Source of the DNA: Schaalia turicensis ACS-279-V-Col4
Lineage (GTDB): Bacteria > Actinomycetota > Actinomycetes > Actinomycetales > Actinomycetaceae
Assembly: GCF_000296505.1 (NCBI RefSeq)
Contig: NZ_JH815208.1
Location: forward strand, 443,003-507,002
Reading direction: 5' to 3'
DNA length: 64,000 bases
The notes under the pieces were generated by a model. It was not told the DNA's origin, searched no databases, and worked only from the letters and a program-made list of their open reading frames with translations. The stretch's first letter is position 1, and each line of letters opens with the position of its first letter. A program made the translations under genes and the position numbers. Positions 35,556 through 43,830 of the stretch are shown one piece after another.

Positions 35556-37290
35556 GAGTTTCCTTCGCGAAAGAAATCGGCTGGGGTTCGGTCGTCCACT
35601 GCAGGTCGAGCGCGCGCCGTGCGACCAGATTATCTGCATCCTCGGGCAGGGAGTGCACGCCTGGTGATAACGGATCGTGTGTGGGGTTCTCGTGCGTGAG
35701 CAGTTCGCGCAGTGAAGACACCTGGACGGCGAAGCTCATATCCATGATTTCGATAGCGTTGCCTTCGCCGGCTGTGCAGTTAATGCACCCGCCCTTGTCG
35801 AGGATCGTGATGTGGCGGTGGGTGGCCTCGTTCCCCTGCGCACTACCTGGGAGAGCAGGATCTGTAGCCGTCGCGGGAACGTAGAGCAGACCGACTGCGC
35901 GATCATCGCTATCTACCCAAGTCCAACCGGCTTTGAGAGCCTCTGAAAGGGCAACTTCGTCGGTTACGCCACCGGATACCGTCACCACGCACGCGTCGGG
36001 CATTGCAGTGAGGGCTTCGAGGGTGATCGTGTCACGTTCGCCGGTTGCGCTCATCACCCAATCGGCGTTCGCGCAGGCATCGAGAAGCGAGGCTGTCTGG
36101 AACCCATCCATGCGAGCACGCAGTTCGCGCACCGGATCGAGCTCCACCACTGTCACCAGAGCGCCACACGCGCGGGCAAAGCGAGCACCGCCCATGCCAA
36201 CATCGCCGTAGCCCACAACCACGAAACGCTGATTCCAGAGCGGAACCCCCTGTAACTGCGGATCAACGAGGTCCAGAGAAGTCAGCAAACAGGACTGGCC
36301 CGTCGCATACGCGTTATCGAAAAGAGTCTTCGAGCGCGCATCATTCGATGCCATCACCGGGATGCGTAACGGAAAGCCCCGAAGCGGACGAATCCCCGAC
36401 GTCGTCTCTTCCGCGGCACCCTTCAAGGTAGTCAGAGCGTTAGGAGCGCGCGTCTCGTCATGCGCCATGCGGATCAGATGCGATCCATCATCGAGCAGGA
36501 ACTCGATCCCACTGGTCAGAAACTGGCGAGCAAGCTCTTCTTCACGCTCCGGTGTCGCGCTCGACTCCGCAAAGACGGCAAGCCCTGCCGCACGAAGCTG
36601 ATCCGCCACATCGTCCCGAGTTTCATCTGCGTGCCCAAACACGCTGACCGTCGCGCCCGCTTCCTTCAGCAGGAGAGCGAGCACCGCCGTCTTCGGCTCC
36701 AATACCAACGCGAGCCCGACATGACGACCCTTAAGAGCGCCCGTTGCTACAAGATCACTGACCGTCGCACGCGTCACCGGCATGAATGATCGCGCCCACG
36801 CCAGACGACGCTGCGCATAACTCGCATCATTCTTAGGATCATAGGGATCCCGAAGAAGCTTCCCATCCGAATCAAGAACCTGAACGTGGGGAGGAATCTG
36901 GCGAACATCAGGCTCCTCATCCACATTCACATACATGCCAACCTGCGACGGATTCACACGCACAACGGGCGCCTCATTCACGCCCACCACCACACTAATG
37001 TGCCCTAACGACTGTTCGGCAGCCTCTTCGGGACGTACAACCACCGCGTCAGCGGTGGCCTCGTCAACCGAATTCACAAACCTGACATGCGCGCCAAACC
37101 CCGAGAGCAACGACCCCAGTGCCTCGTACACCTCGCACCACCATGGCGAGGACGCGCTCGCGGACGTCAGAATCGCAAACGAGCGACCAGCAACCAGCAG
37201 ATTCGTCGTTGCCGCAAAACGACGCACCACAACCTGCGCGATGGCACGCGAATCAGAAGAGGTCGAAGCAAAAGGACGAACATATTTCAT
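35548..37290 (-). CDS. Divergent S-adenosylhomocysteinase-like protein
   Basis: The C-terminal two thirds resemble SahH, the NAD-dependent enzyme that splits S-adenosylhomocysteine. EETTSGIRPL, NDARSKTLFDN (near 315-325), the NAD-binding VVVGYGDVGMGG (near 357-368) and AGEGNAIEIMDMSFAVQV can be aligned by eye with family motifs. Several usual features are missing or changed: no clear CNxxSTQD-type substrate loop, GYGDVGMG instead of GYGDVGKG, and no KxxxYRY end. About 200 N-terminal residues are not recognisable. At 580 residues it is longer than usual. The ATG at 37290 lacks a ribosome-binding site; TAGCGT ends seven bases upstream, so a leaderless start is possible, and a GTG at 37320 is the alternative. 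It heads the three-gene operon. Confidence 0.7.
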   Translation of the reverse strand: MKYVRPFASTSSDSRAIAQVVVRRFAATTNLLVAGRSFAILTSASASSPWWCEVYEALGSLLSGFGAHVRFVNSVDEATADAVVVRPEEAAEQSLGHISVVVGVNEAPVVRVNPSQVGMYVNVDEEPDVRQIPPHVQVLDSDGKLLRDPYDPKNDASYAQRRLAWARSFMPVTRATVSDLVATGALKGRHVGLALVLEPKTAVLALLLKEAGATVSVFGHADETRDDVADQLRAAGLAVFAESSATPEREEELARQFLTSGIEFLLDDGSHLIRMAHDETRAPNALTTLKGAAEETTSGIRPLRGFPLRIPVMASNDARSKTLFDNAYATGQSCLLTSLDLVDPQLQGVPLWNQRFVVVGYGDVGMGGARFARACGALVTVVELDPVRELRARMDGFQTASLLDACANADWVMSATGERDTITLEALTAMPDACVVTVSGGVTDEVALSEALKAGWTWVDSDDRAVGLLYVPATATDPALPGSAQGNEATHRHITILDKGGCINCTAGEGNAIEIMDMSFAVQVSSLRELLTHENPTHDPLSPGVHSLPEDADNLVARRALDLQWTTEPQPISFAKETHV

Positions 37291-37442
37291 ACCAACGACG
37301 CTAGCAAGACGTAGTCTCACGCACAGTCAGAGCACAAGAATTCGAACACAATCGCATAAACGTCGACAATCTCACGCATGAAATGAGACCAGGAACAGCT
37401 TTCGTGTCGGATACGTCCCCAACAATCGGGGACAATCGAAGC

Positions 37443-38315
37443 ATGACACTGCTTGAACCCACCGACCTGTCATCCCTCGCTACCGACTGCGACCTGCGTC
37501 TTGTCGCTGTCGACATGGACGGTACCCTGCTCGATGACGACAAAAACTTCCCCGAGAGACTCCCTGAACTCCTCGACATCATGGATGAGCGTGGGATCGT
37601 GTTCGCCCCATCATCAGGACGCCAAGCATGGACGTTGCTCGACATGTTCCCCGGACGCCCCGGAATGACAGTCATCGCTGAAAACGGTGCGATTGTCATG
37701 AAAGACGGCAAGGAAGTTTCATCCAGCCCCATCGATCACGAAACTCTCCACCGTGCCATCGACATGGTGCGCGACGCCGTCGCAACCGGAATCAATGGTG
37801 GCCTAGTCATGTGTGGCAAGCAATTCGCCTACGTTGAACGCACGGACGACCTATTTGTTGACGGCGTCTTGCCCTACTACCACCGCACCAAACGAATCGC
37901 CGATCAGCACGAGATCATCGACATGATCGATTCCGGTGAAATCGACGACGACATCGTGAAGCTCGCCGTCATGTGTCTTGACCCGGTGGGCCCGCTGGCT
38001 GAAGCAACACTTGCGAACTTCGCGGACACTCACCAGTATGCGGTTTCCGGAGATAACTGGGCTGACCTGCAGATTCGTGGCGTCGACAAGGGTGATGCTG
38101 TGCTCGCACTGCAGGACGCTCTTGGTGTGACGCCCGCGCAGACCGCAGCATTCGGCGACTTCCACAACGACATCTCCATGTTCAAGTACGCCGACTGGTC
38201 GTTCGCCATGGCGAACGCTCACGCTGACGTTGTTGCGGAAGCCCGATATATTGCGCCGTCCAACAATGAAGATGGTGTCGGCCAGGTTGTTCGCACCCTG
38301 ATAGGAGATGACTGA
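37443..38315 (+). CDS. HAD-superfamily phosphatase (Cof type)
   Basis: This is a cytosolic haloacid-dehalogenase phosphatase of the Cof/YidA type acting on sugar phosphates or similar. Motif I DMDGTLLDDD has the nucleophile Asp24 and acid Asp26, motif II is FAPSSGR, and motif III/IV KGDAVLALQ and FGDFHNDISMF. A cap domain lies between. The ATG at 37443 is chosen to place motif I at the usual distance; the frame is open to an ATG at 37383. Neither has a clear ribosome-binding site. It is divergent from the SahH-like gene. Confidence 0.88.
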   Translation: MTLLEPTDLSSLATDCDLRLVAVDMDGTLLDDDKNFPERLPELLDIMDERGIVFAPSSGRQAWTLLDMFPGRPGMTVIAENGAIVMKDGKEVSSSPIDHETLHRAIDMVRDAVATGINGGLVMCGKQFAYVERTDDLFVDGVLPYYHRTKRIADQHEIIDMIDSGEIDDDIVKLAVMCLDPVGPLAEATLANFADTHQYAVSGDNWADLQIRGVDKGDAVLALQDALGVTPAQTAAFGDFHNDISMFKYADWSFAMANAHADVVAEARYIAPSNNEDGVGQVVRTLIGDD

Positions 38316-38334
38316 TTTTCGCGAAGTGACCCCG

Positions 38335-38396
38335 GATGCGCTTGATGCGACACTTTTGTCCTGAAATGTGTGGTTGTGTCGCGTGAGGTGTAGGTG
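38335..38396. repeat. Palindromic intergenic repeat, copy 1
   Basis: This is an imperfect inverted repeat of about 60 bp with ends ATGCGCTTGATGCGACAC and GTGTCGCGTGAGGTGTAGG. Its right half matches copy 2 (59450-59511) with one mismatch over about 30 bases, and its left half matches copy 3 (59541-59602). Confidence 0.6.
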
Positions 38397-38644
38397 GTGA
38401 CGCGCGACGAGAGAAACGCGCGAGCAAAGCTGGTGACCCACAAACGCACAACTGATGCTTCTCAAACACAAAACTGGTGGTCACGCGACATCAATCGCAT
38501 GACCACCAGCTTTAACGTGTGATGGCGAGGGGTGTGAGGCTCAGTTGCGCTCTTCCGAGGGGTTCACTTTCCCGTGAATTCCACTTCGCTGTCATCTTGT
38601 TGCGCCGGAGACTCACTTCTGAGTGAACTCACTTCGCCGAGAGC
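38397..38644. other. Gene-free remainder of the HAD to membrane-protein gap
   Basis: No coding sequence is supported between the repeat and the gene ending at 38645. It holds the terminator at 38474-38509. Around 38560-38640 there are several TTCACTT/GAGTGAACTC-like half repeats (CACTTCGCTG, CACTTCTGAG, CACTTCGCCG). Confidence 0.45.
38474..38509 (-). terminator. Terminator-like hairpin after the helical membrane protein
   Basis: CTGGTGGTCA and TGACCACCAG form perfect 10-bp arms with a 16-base loop. The minus strand continues TTTTGTGTTTG, a good T-rich tail. Confidence 0.65.
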
Positions 38645-39274
38645 TCACTCTTCGGTTGCGGTGTCAATCTGCTCGACGCTTTCAACCTCTTCAGGTTCGG
38701 TGGCGGGCAGGTCGACAGTCGTTTCCAGGTCGGCCCAGTATTCTTCGGCCCATGGATCTTCGATCGGCTGGCTACGCTTCCAGAGCACGTAGCCGGCGCC
38801 GGCGACGGTTGTTGCCAGGGCGGTCCACCCGATGGCGCGGAGGAAGCGGTGTTTCTTCACGATGACCTTCTTTGTCGGGGTGGTGAGAGCTGCCTGCGAT
38901 GCTTCGCTGGCGTGACGTGCGCGTTCAAGCAACGGCGTTCCCTCTGCGGCGAGCGCTGCGCCACCTTCGTGGACGGCTCGCTGGATGCGCGGAATGTAGT
39001 CTTCGACGACCTCTTCGCGTGCCTTTTCGAATGCGGGGCGTGCACGGTCTGCTGCGTCAACGGCGCGAGCGGTGACGTCTTCGACGACTGGTGTTGCGCG
39101 GTCGATTGCTTCGTTCAGTGCTGCTTGGGCGCGAGGTGCTGCCCAGTCGATGCCCTGTTCAGCGAGTTCGGTGGCTTTCACTGCCACCCGTCCGGCGTGC
39201 ACGGCGACCGCGTCGCGCAGTTGGAGTGCTTCGTTGCGAAGTTTCTCCGTGTCGAAGTTCGGTGTGTTGGCCAT
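38645..39274 (-). CDS. Alpha-helical protein with one membrane helix
   Basis: This 209-residue protein has a long charged, Ala-rich amphipathic helical region (residues 1-130, apolipoprotein-like repeats such as AVDAADRARPAFEKAREEV). One membrane helix follows near 145-165 (AIGWTALATTVAGAGYVLW), then an acidic tail of 45 residues ending VESVEQIDTATEE. The arrangement suggests a membrane-associated coiled protein, but no function is known to me. The ATG at 39274 has GGAAGGA upstream (in the reverse of TCCTTCC). It is divergent from the cyclophilin gene. Confidence 0.75.
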   Translation of the reverse strand: MANTPNFDTEKLRNEALQLRDAVAVHAGRVAVKATELAEQGIDWAAPRAQAALNEAIDRATPVVEDVTARAVDAADRARPAFEKAREEVVEDYIPRIQRAVHEGGAALAAEGTPLLERARHASEASQAALTTPTKKVIVKKHRFLRAIGWTALATTVAGAGYVLWKRSQPIEDPWAEEYWADLETTVDLPATEPEEVESVEQIDTATEE

Positions 39275-39416
39275 AGTCCGAATCCTTCCAATAGTTGCTG
39301 CGGTTTGTACCGCGTCTTCCTATTGTGCACCGAAGTTTTGTGATCTGCACCCCTAGCGACAAAATCGGATGGCTCCAGATCATGCCTTTTGGCGCCTTTT
39401 CTGGGACGATGAAGAC

Positions 39417-39938
39417 ATGGAAGCAACACTGCACACCTCTATGGGTGATATCAACATTGAACTGTTCCCGAACCACGCACCGAACACGGTGAATAACTTT
39501 GTCACGCTGGCTCGTGGCGAGCGCGAGTGGGTTGACCCGATGACCGGCCAGAAGACGTCGCGTCCGCTTTACGACGGCACGATTTTCCACCGCGTTATTT
39601 CGGGCTTCATGATTCAGGGTGGTGACCCGCTGGGCACCGGTACTGGTGGCCCGGGCTACCAGTTCAACGATGAGATCCACCCGGAACTCAACTTCAACAG
39701 CCCCTACCTGCTGGCCATGGCGAATGCTGGTAAGCGTATGGGCAAGGGCACGAATGGCTCGCAGTTCTTCATCACGGTTGCGCCGACCCCGTGGTTGCTG
39801 GGCAACCACACCATTTTCGGTGAGGTCAAAGACGAAGAGTCGAAGAAGGTTGTCGACGCGATTGCAACGACTGCGACGGGCGCGAATGATCGTCCAGTGA
39901 ATGACGTTGTGATCGAGTCGGTTTCGATCGTCGACTGA
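39417..39938 (+). CDS. ppiA: Peptidyl-prolyl cis-trans isomerase (cyclophilin)
   Basis: This is a cytosolic cyclophilin, 173 residues, which speeds proline isomerisation in protein folding. The fold starts at [20 protein letters not shown] and includes [15 protein letters not shown], with the catalytic Arg in FHR, and [22 protein letters not shown]. The ATG at 39417 is preferred since it begins the domain; an ATG at 39369 would add residues without family similarity. It is the plus-strand gene before the rhomboid protease, as is common near pknB in actinobacteria. Confidence 0.93.
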   Translation: MEATLHTSMGDINIELFPNHAPNTVNNFVTLARGEREWVDPMTGQKTSRPLYDGTIFHRVISGFMIQGGDPLGTGTGGPGYQFNDEIHPELNFNSPYLLAMANAGKRMGKGTNGSQFFITVAPTPWLLGNHTIFGEVKDEESKKVVDAIATTATGANDRPVNDVVIESVSIVD

Positions 39939-40190
39939 GTGTGAGGTTGGCGTGTCTCGTGTTCGGCGTGGTTTCCCGCGTGGGTAATTGTTGCTGATTG
40001 GCGAGGCCGCCTCCACTTGATCGGTCACGTTTTCTTCATTGTGGGGCGGATGGGGGAGCGGATCCAGTGTGGATTCGTGCGTCTGTCCGCCCTAGGTGTA
40101 TTCAGACGGTAAGAGCGATTTTGGTTGCTCGTGAGCGTCGGGAGCGGGATGGTGTGTCTGGTTTCTGGCGGTGTGTGGAGGATATAGAGC

Positions 40191-41045
40191 ATGTCGACGC
40201 CTTTGTATGGACAGCGTTCGAACCCGTATGCGGCTCCTGAGTGCCCGCGTCACCCGGGTGTACGTTCGGTGGATTATTGCAAGAAGTGCAATCGTCCGAT
40301 GTGTGTTGATTGCACGGTGCGGACCGAGGTTCGTTCAGTGTGCGTGGAGTGCGCGAACGTTCGCAGGCCACGTGTTCCCAGTGGTCAGCCGGTTGTGACG
40401 TACACGCTGATTGGTATCAACGTTGCGTTGTTCATCTTGTCCTTCGTGTTGCCGTTGGTGGGGAATTGGCTGTTCTTTAACCCTGCGGTGGGTTACCGCC
40501 AGGTGTGGCGGTTCTTGACGACTGCGTTCCTTCACAGCGGGTTCATGCATATTGCGTTCAATATGTTGGCTTTATACTCGGTGGGTGTTGAGCTTGAGCA
40601 GGTGTTGGGGCGTACCCGGTATTTGTCTGTTTATCTGCTGAGTGCGATTGGTGCGTCGCTGTTTGTTTTGGCGTGGGTCTTGATTCAACCGTCGTCGCTT
40701 GGGACGGTGACCGTGGGCGCGTCCGGTGCTGTGTTCGGTTTGTTCGGTGCGATGTTCGTTTTGCAGAAGCAGTCGGGTATGGATACGAGGGCCGTTGTGG
40801 GCCTCTTACTTGTGAACTTGCTGATCGGTTTTATTGTCCCGAATGTGTCGTGGCAGGGGCACGTGGGTGGCCTTGCCACGGGCGCGTTGGCGACGTGGAT
40901 TTATTGGCGTCAGGGGCGTGCAAAGCCTGGAATTACTGCGAAAAAGCAGGAACGTCAGGCCTTGTGGATAACTGTGGGTATGTATGTTGCTGCGATCGCC
41001 TTGATTGGCTTGACCTACGAAGTGATTTTCGAGGTTCTCGGATAA
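40191..41045 (+). CDS. Rhomboid intramembrane serine protease with zinc-finger N-terminus
   Basis: This membrane protease cuts substrates within the bilayer. Residues 14-55 contain paired Cys/His (CPRHPG, CKKCNRPMCVDC, CVEC), a B-box-like zinc finger in the cytosol. About six helices follow. The catalytic Ser178 is in VGASGAVFGLFGA and His224 in WQGHVGGLATGAL. The conserved HxxxN-like loop is HIAFNMLAL. The ATG follows GGAGGATATAGAGC. An intrinsic hairpin (41118-41149) ends the transcript. Substrates are unknown. Confidence 0.93.
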   Translation: MSTPLYGQRSNPYAAPECPRHPGVRSVDYCKKCNRPMCVDCTVRTEVRSVCVECANVRRPRVPSGQPVVTYTLIGINVALFILSFVLPLVGNWLFFNPAVGYRQVWRFLTTAFLHSGFMHIAFNMLALYSVGVELEQVLGRTRYLSVYLLSAIGASLFVLAWVLIQPSSLGTVTVGASGAVFGLFGAMFVLQKQSGMDTRAVVGLLLVNLLIGFIVPNVSWQGHVGGLATGALATWIYWRQGRAKPGITAKKQERQALWITVGMYVAAIALIGLTYEVIFEVLG

Positions 41046-41117
41046 ATTCGTTGAAATCTCGAGGTTTATGCGAGTTATCCACAATCTGTATGATTGTCTA
41101 AGTTACACGGATGTAAT

Positions 41118-41149
41118 TTATCCCCAGGTGTGGAAACACCTGGGGATAA
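41118..41149. terminator. Bidirectional terminator between rhomboid and crgA
   Basis: TTATCCCCAGGTGT and its exact complement form a 14-bp stem with a GGAA loop. The plus strand continues CTCTTGTGATTGTTG. The two genes converge here. Confidence 0.75.
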
Positions 41150-41193
41150 CTCTTGTGATTGTTGAAATCTAGCGGGAAACCTTTATCAACAGG

Positions 41194-41457
41194 TCATCGC
41201 CAGCGGAGCGTCATCAGGAAGCCCACCATCATGATGCCCAGGCCGATCACCATGTTCCACCAGTTGATGCCGGGAATTGGGTAAACGCCTGAAGAAATGT
41301 AGTAGACCATCAGCCACACAAGGCCGATGAGAAGAAGGGCAACGAAAGTCGGTGCCCACCAGCTGGGGCTCAGCGGAATACCTGCGGTCCAGGCGTTGAG
41401 ATCCTGATCTTCAGGAACCTGGTGCTTCGTATTCTTGCGCTTTTTGTTCTCAGCCAC
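41194..41457 (-). CDS. crgA: Cell division protein CrgA
   Basis: CrgA is a small two-helix membrane protein of actinobacteria that joins the divisome and helps link FtsZ with wall synthesis. The 87 residues comprise a basic start (AENKKRKNTKHQVPED), helix 1 (WWAPTFVALLLIGLVWLMVYY), a YPIPGINWWN loop and helix 2 (MVIGLGIMMVGFLMTLRW). The GTG at 41457 is chosen because GAGGAGAAAC precedes it. It is divergent from the DUF881 gene, the common arrangement near pknB. Confidence 0.94.
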   Translation of the reverse strand: MAENKKRKNTKHQVPEDQDLNAWTAGIPLSPSWWAPTFVALLLIGLVWLMVYYISSGVYPIPGINWWNMVIGLGIMMVGFLMTLRWR

Positions 41458-41586
41458 GTTTCTCCTCAATTGAACTTTGGTGCCCTTGCCGACTACTTCT
41501 CGGAAAGGCATCGCAGAACGCTAACCCCTTTAGCGTAGTCTTCCAAGTAACGACAAACCAAAGTGCAACGCGGGAAGGAGGCATTG

Positions 41587-42477
41587 ATGGCACACAAGCA
41601 GGACGATTCGCCCCATTTGACTCCACCCGAGGCATCACAAAAATCCGATTCCTCGACCCCACCCGCTTTTGAACCGAGGTCGCGTTCGAAAAAGAAGGCG
41701 GCCTCGTCGATGAAACCCAAGCCCCACATTTCGCACTTCGACGGCCCCTGGCACGTGGCCCTGCGCAAGCTACGGAAGTTTGCGCCACTGTCTCCACGCG
41801 CGGCCACATCCGTTTTTATTGTCACCGCTGCTTGCGGCTTGCTGTTCATCGTTTCAGCGCAGGCGAAGAATGACGCCGACAACCTCGGGCGAGATACCAA
41901 CCTGATTTCGCTGGTACGAGCCTCGCAGGATGAAGTCGAAACGCTTGATTTTGAAGTGAGCGCACTGCGCGACATCGTCTCTCAATACGCCAACTCGTCC
42001 GGACAAACGCAGACCGAGGATACGTCCATTACCTCACTGGCAGCGCAGCCCGTGACCGGCCCAGGTGTGACTATTACGCTCACGGACGCACCCCAGCAGG
42101 CGATTCCCGACGGTGCTACACCGAACGACCTAGTCATTCACCAGCAGGACATTGAAGACGTGATGAACGCGCTCTGGAATGGTGGCGCGGAAGCCATGAC
42201 TGTCCAAGGAGTACGCGTGACCGGACAAACAGTGATCCGATGCATTGGCAACGTGATTCTTGTTGACGGACAGCCTTTTTCTCCGCCATACGTGGTGGAA
42301 GCCATTGGTGATCCGAACGCACTCACAGAGAAGGTCAACGCAAATCCCCGTATTGTTAATTACAAGGCCTACGTTGCTTTGTATGGCCTTGGCTGGGATC
42401 TGGAGACGAACAAATCCCTTCATCTTCCCGCGGCTAGCGTGAAGACATTTAACTCATACGCACAGGTGGTGGACTAA
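41587..42477 (+). CDS. DUF881 membrane-anchored protein
   Basis: This 296-residue protein has a basic cytosolic tail, one helix near residue 70-88 (VFIVTAACGLLFIVSA), a coiled-coil, and the extracytoplasmic DUF881 domain (VTGPGVTITLTDAP, HQQDIEDVMNALWNGGAEAM, QTVIRCIGNVILVDG). The family sits beside crgA and division genes in actinobacteria; its role is not settled. The ATG at 41587 follows AAGGAGG by five bases. The sortase gene starts three bases after its stop, so both are co-transcribed. Confidence 0.9.
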   Translation: MAHKQDDSPHLTPPEASQKSDSSTPPAFEPRSRSKKKAASSMKPKPHISHFDGPWHVALRKLRKFAPLSPRAATSVFIVTAACGLLFIVSAQAKNDADNLGRDTNLISLVRASQDEVETLDFEVSALRDIVSQYANSSGQTQTEDTSITSLAAQPVTGPGVTITLTDAPQQAIPDGATPNDLVIHQQDIEDVMNALWNGGAEAMTVQGVRVTGQTVIRCIGNVILVDGQPFSPPYVVEAIGDPNALTEKVNANPRIVNYKAYVALYGLGWDLETNKSLHLPAASVKTFNSYAQVVD

Positions 42478-42480
42478 AAC

Positions 42481-43245
42481 ATGACAAGGCGTTCCATGGC
42501 AGGCGCACATATTGCACCCCAAAAGAAGGCCTCGCCGCTCAGCGTCGCTCTTGGAGTGATTGGTGAACTCTTCATTACCGTCGCCATCGTTTTGATTGGT
42601 TTCGCACTCTGGCAACTCTACTGGACGTCTTTCAAAGTTGAAGGACCTCGCCAGCAAGCGATCGAAACATACGCCCACGCGCACGCGCCCGCTACCACAA
42701 ACGTTGGTGAGGAACGCACGGATGAGCCGCCGTCAATGACCACCAGCGTTGACCCGAACCAGATCTACGGTCTTATTCATGTCCCAAAGTGGAACTGGAT
42801 GAAGATTCCGTTGGCGGAAACCACGTCGACATTCGTCCTAGACCAGGGTTTCGCAGGCCACTATGAGGACACCGCTCAGCCCGGCGACATCGGCAACTTC
42901 TCTGTTGCCGGCCACCGTCGCACCTACGGTAATAACTTCCGCTGGATCGACCGCCTGTCCGTCGGCGACCCCGTTGTTGTCGAACTCGACAACCACTACG
43001 TCACGTACACTATGGAAACCAGCGAAATCGTTGAGGCCAATGACCCGGACAACTACCGCGTCGTCGCCCCCGTGATTGATGATGTCACGTGGAGCCAGGT
43101 GCCCACGGAACGTTGGATGACCATGACTACGTGCCACCCCGAATACGGGAACTCGCAACGTTTCATTGTTCACCTGAAGTTCAAGTCATGGACTCCTAAG
43201 GACACTGGCGTGCCCAGTGCGCTGGCGGACGAACCCGCAGCCTGA
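42481..43245 (+). CDS. Class E sortase
   Basis: This is a membrane-bound transpeptidase that anchors surface proteins to the cell wall. An N-terminal helix (VIGELFITVAIVLIGFALW) is followed by the sortase barrel, with His145 in VAGHRRTYG, Cys218 in MTTCHPEYGN and the conserved Arg near 226 in SQRFIVH. The class E form in high-G+C Gram-positive bacteria typically recognises LAXTG-like signals. No substrate gene is adjacent. It belongs to the DUF881 operon and is followed by a 50-residue protein gene. Confidence 0.93.
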   Translation: MTRRSMAGAHIAPQKKASPLSVALGVIGELFITVAIVLIGFALWQLYWTSFKVEGPRQQAIETYAHAHAPATTNVGEERTDEPPSMTTSVDPNQIYGLIHVPKWNWMKIPLAETTSTFVLDQGFAGHYEDTAQPGDIGNFSVAGHRRTYGNNFRWIDRLSVGDPVVVELDNHYVTYTMETSEIVEANDPDNYRVVAPVIDDVTWSQVPTERWMTMTTCHPEYGNSQRFIVHLKFKSWTPKDTGVPSALADEPAA

Positions 43246-43293
43246 TCCCATTTTCTCCGCTTGAACATCGCTTGAAAAGGACATTTGATCCAC

Positions 43294-43446
43294 ATGTACG
43301 CTTGGATTTTTCGTCATCTTCCCGGACCGACATGGTTGAAGGTGATTGAGTCGTTGGTTCTGATTGGCCTTGTTGCCTACGCTCTTCTTGAGTGGGGTTA
43401 CCCGTGGGCCCAGGAATACTTAGAGTTGGGCGAAGCGTCCGTCTGA
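43294..43446 (+). CDS. Small conserved-looking membrane protein, 50 residues
   Basis: This short gene begins 48 bases after the sortase stop. The product starts MYAWIFRHLPGPTWLKVIES, continues with one helix (LVLIGLVAYALLEWGYPW), and ends in an acidic tail (EYLELGEASV). The pattern of Trp-rich RHLPGP followed by one helix resembles short proteins seen downstream of sortase/DUF881 genes in actinobacteria, but I cannot name the family. AAAAGGA lies 12 bases before the ATG; a TTG nine bases earlier is an alternative. Confidence 0.65.
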   Translation: MYAWIFRHLPGPTWLKVIESLVLIGLVAYALLEWGYPWAQEYLELGEASV

Positions 43447-43830
43447 CCTGTTCACCCGTTGACGCTTTCGCCGTTTCAGGTGGCGTTCGGCTGATACTTT
43501 TCCGCATACGCGCGGATGGTTCGTGCCGGTTCGTTTGATCTTGGTGTCGTTGTGACGCGTTGCCAACGTGTTCTGGCGCGTGGAATCGGCGTGATTCTAT
43601 CAGGGTGGCTTAAGGGGGACGAGGCCACGCCTGGACGGGCGCGGAGCTTGAAGCCTGTTGTAGCTGAGCGGAAATACGCCACTATGAGTGAGGGCGCATA
43701 GTTAAGGTTTGCATCTGTTGATGTTGCGGTGAAAGTTCCAACAACCTTCAGCGTAACCTGGCGGGGATCATATGATCCCCGCCAGGCCTCGTCAATCAAA
43801 TCCACCCACGGTGAATCGGATAACTACCCA
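43447..43830. other. Gene-free region between the sortase operon and pknB
   Basis: No coding sequence is supported. It contains the 30-bp perfect palindrome at 43757-43786, one copy of the 13-base repeat (43785-43797), and a related GACGAGGCC at about 43619. The remainder has nothing recognisable. Confidence 0.5.
43757..43786 (-). terminator. Perfect palindrome downstream of pknB
   Basis: CCTGGCGGGGATCAT and its exact complement meet with no spacer, giving a 30-bp palindrome 45 bases after the pknB stop. It most likely ends the fhaA-pknB operon, though no T-run follows. A protein-binding site is the alternative. Confidence 0.6.

Noticed and set aside
37291..37442. A SAH or SAM riboswitch upstream of the SahH-like gene
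   Set aside because: No recognisable riboswitch core was found in the short region between the divergent genes, and a leaderless start seems more likely.
41118..41149. TTATCCCCA on both arms of the hairpin as a pair of DnaA boxes
   Set aside because: The perfect stem-loop between convergent genes is better explained as a terminator; the boxes follow from its sequence.
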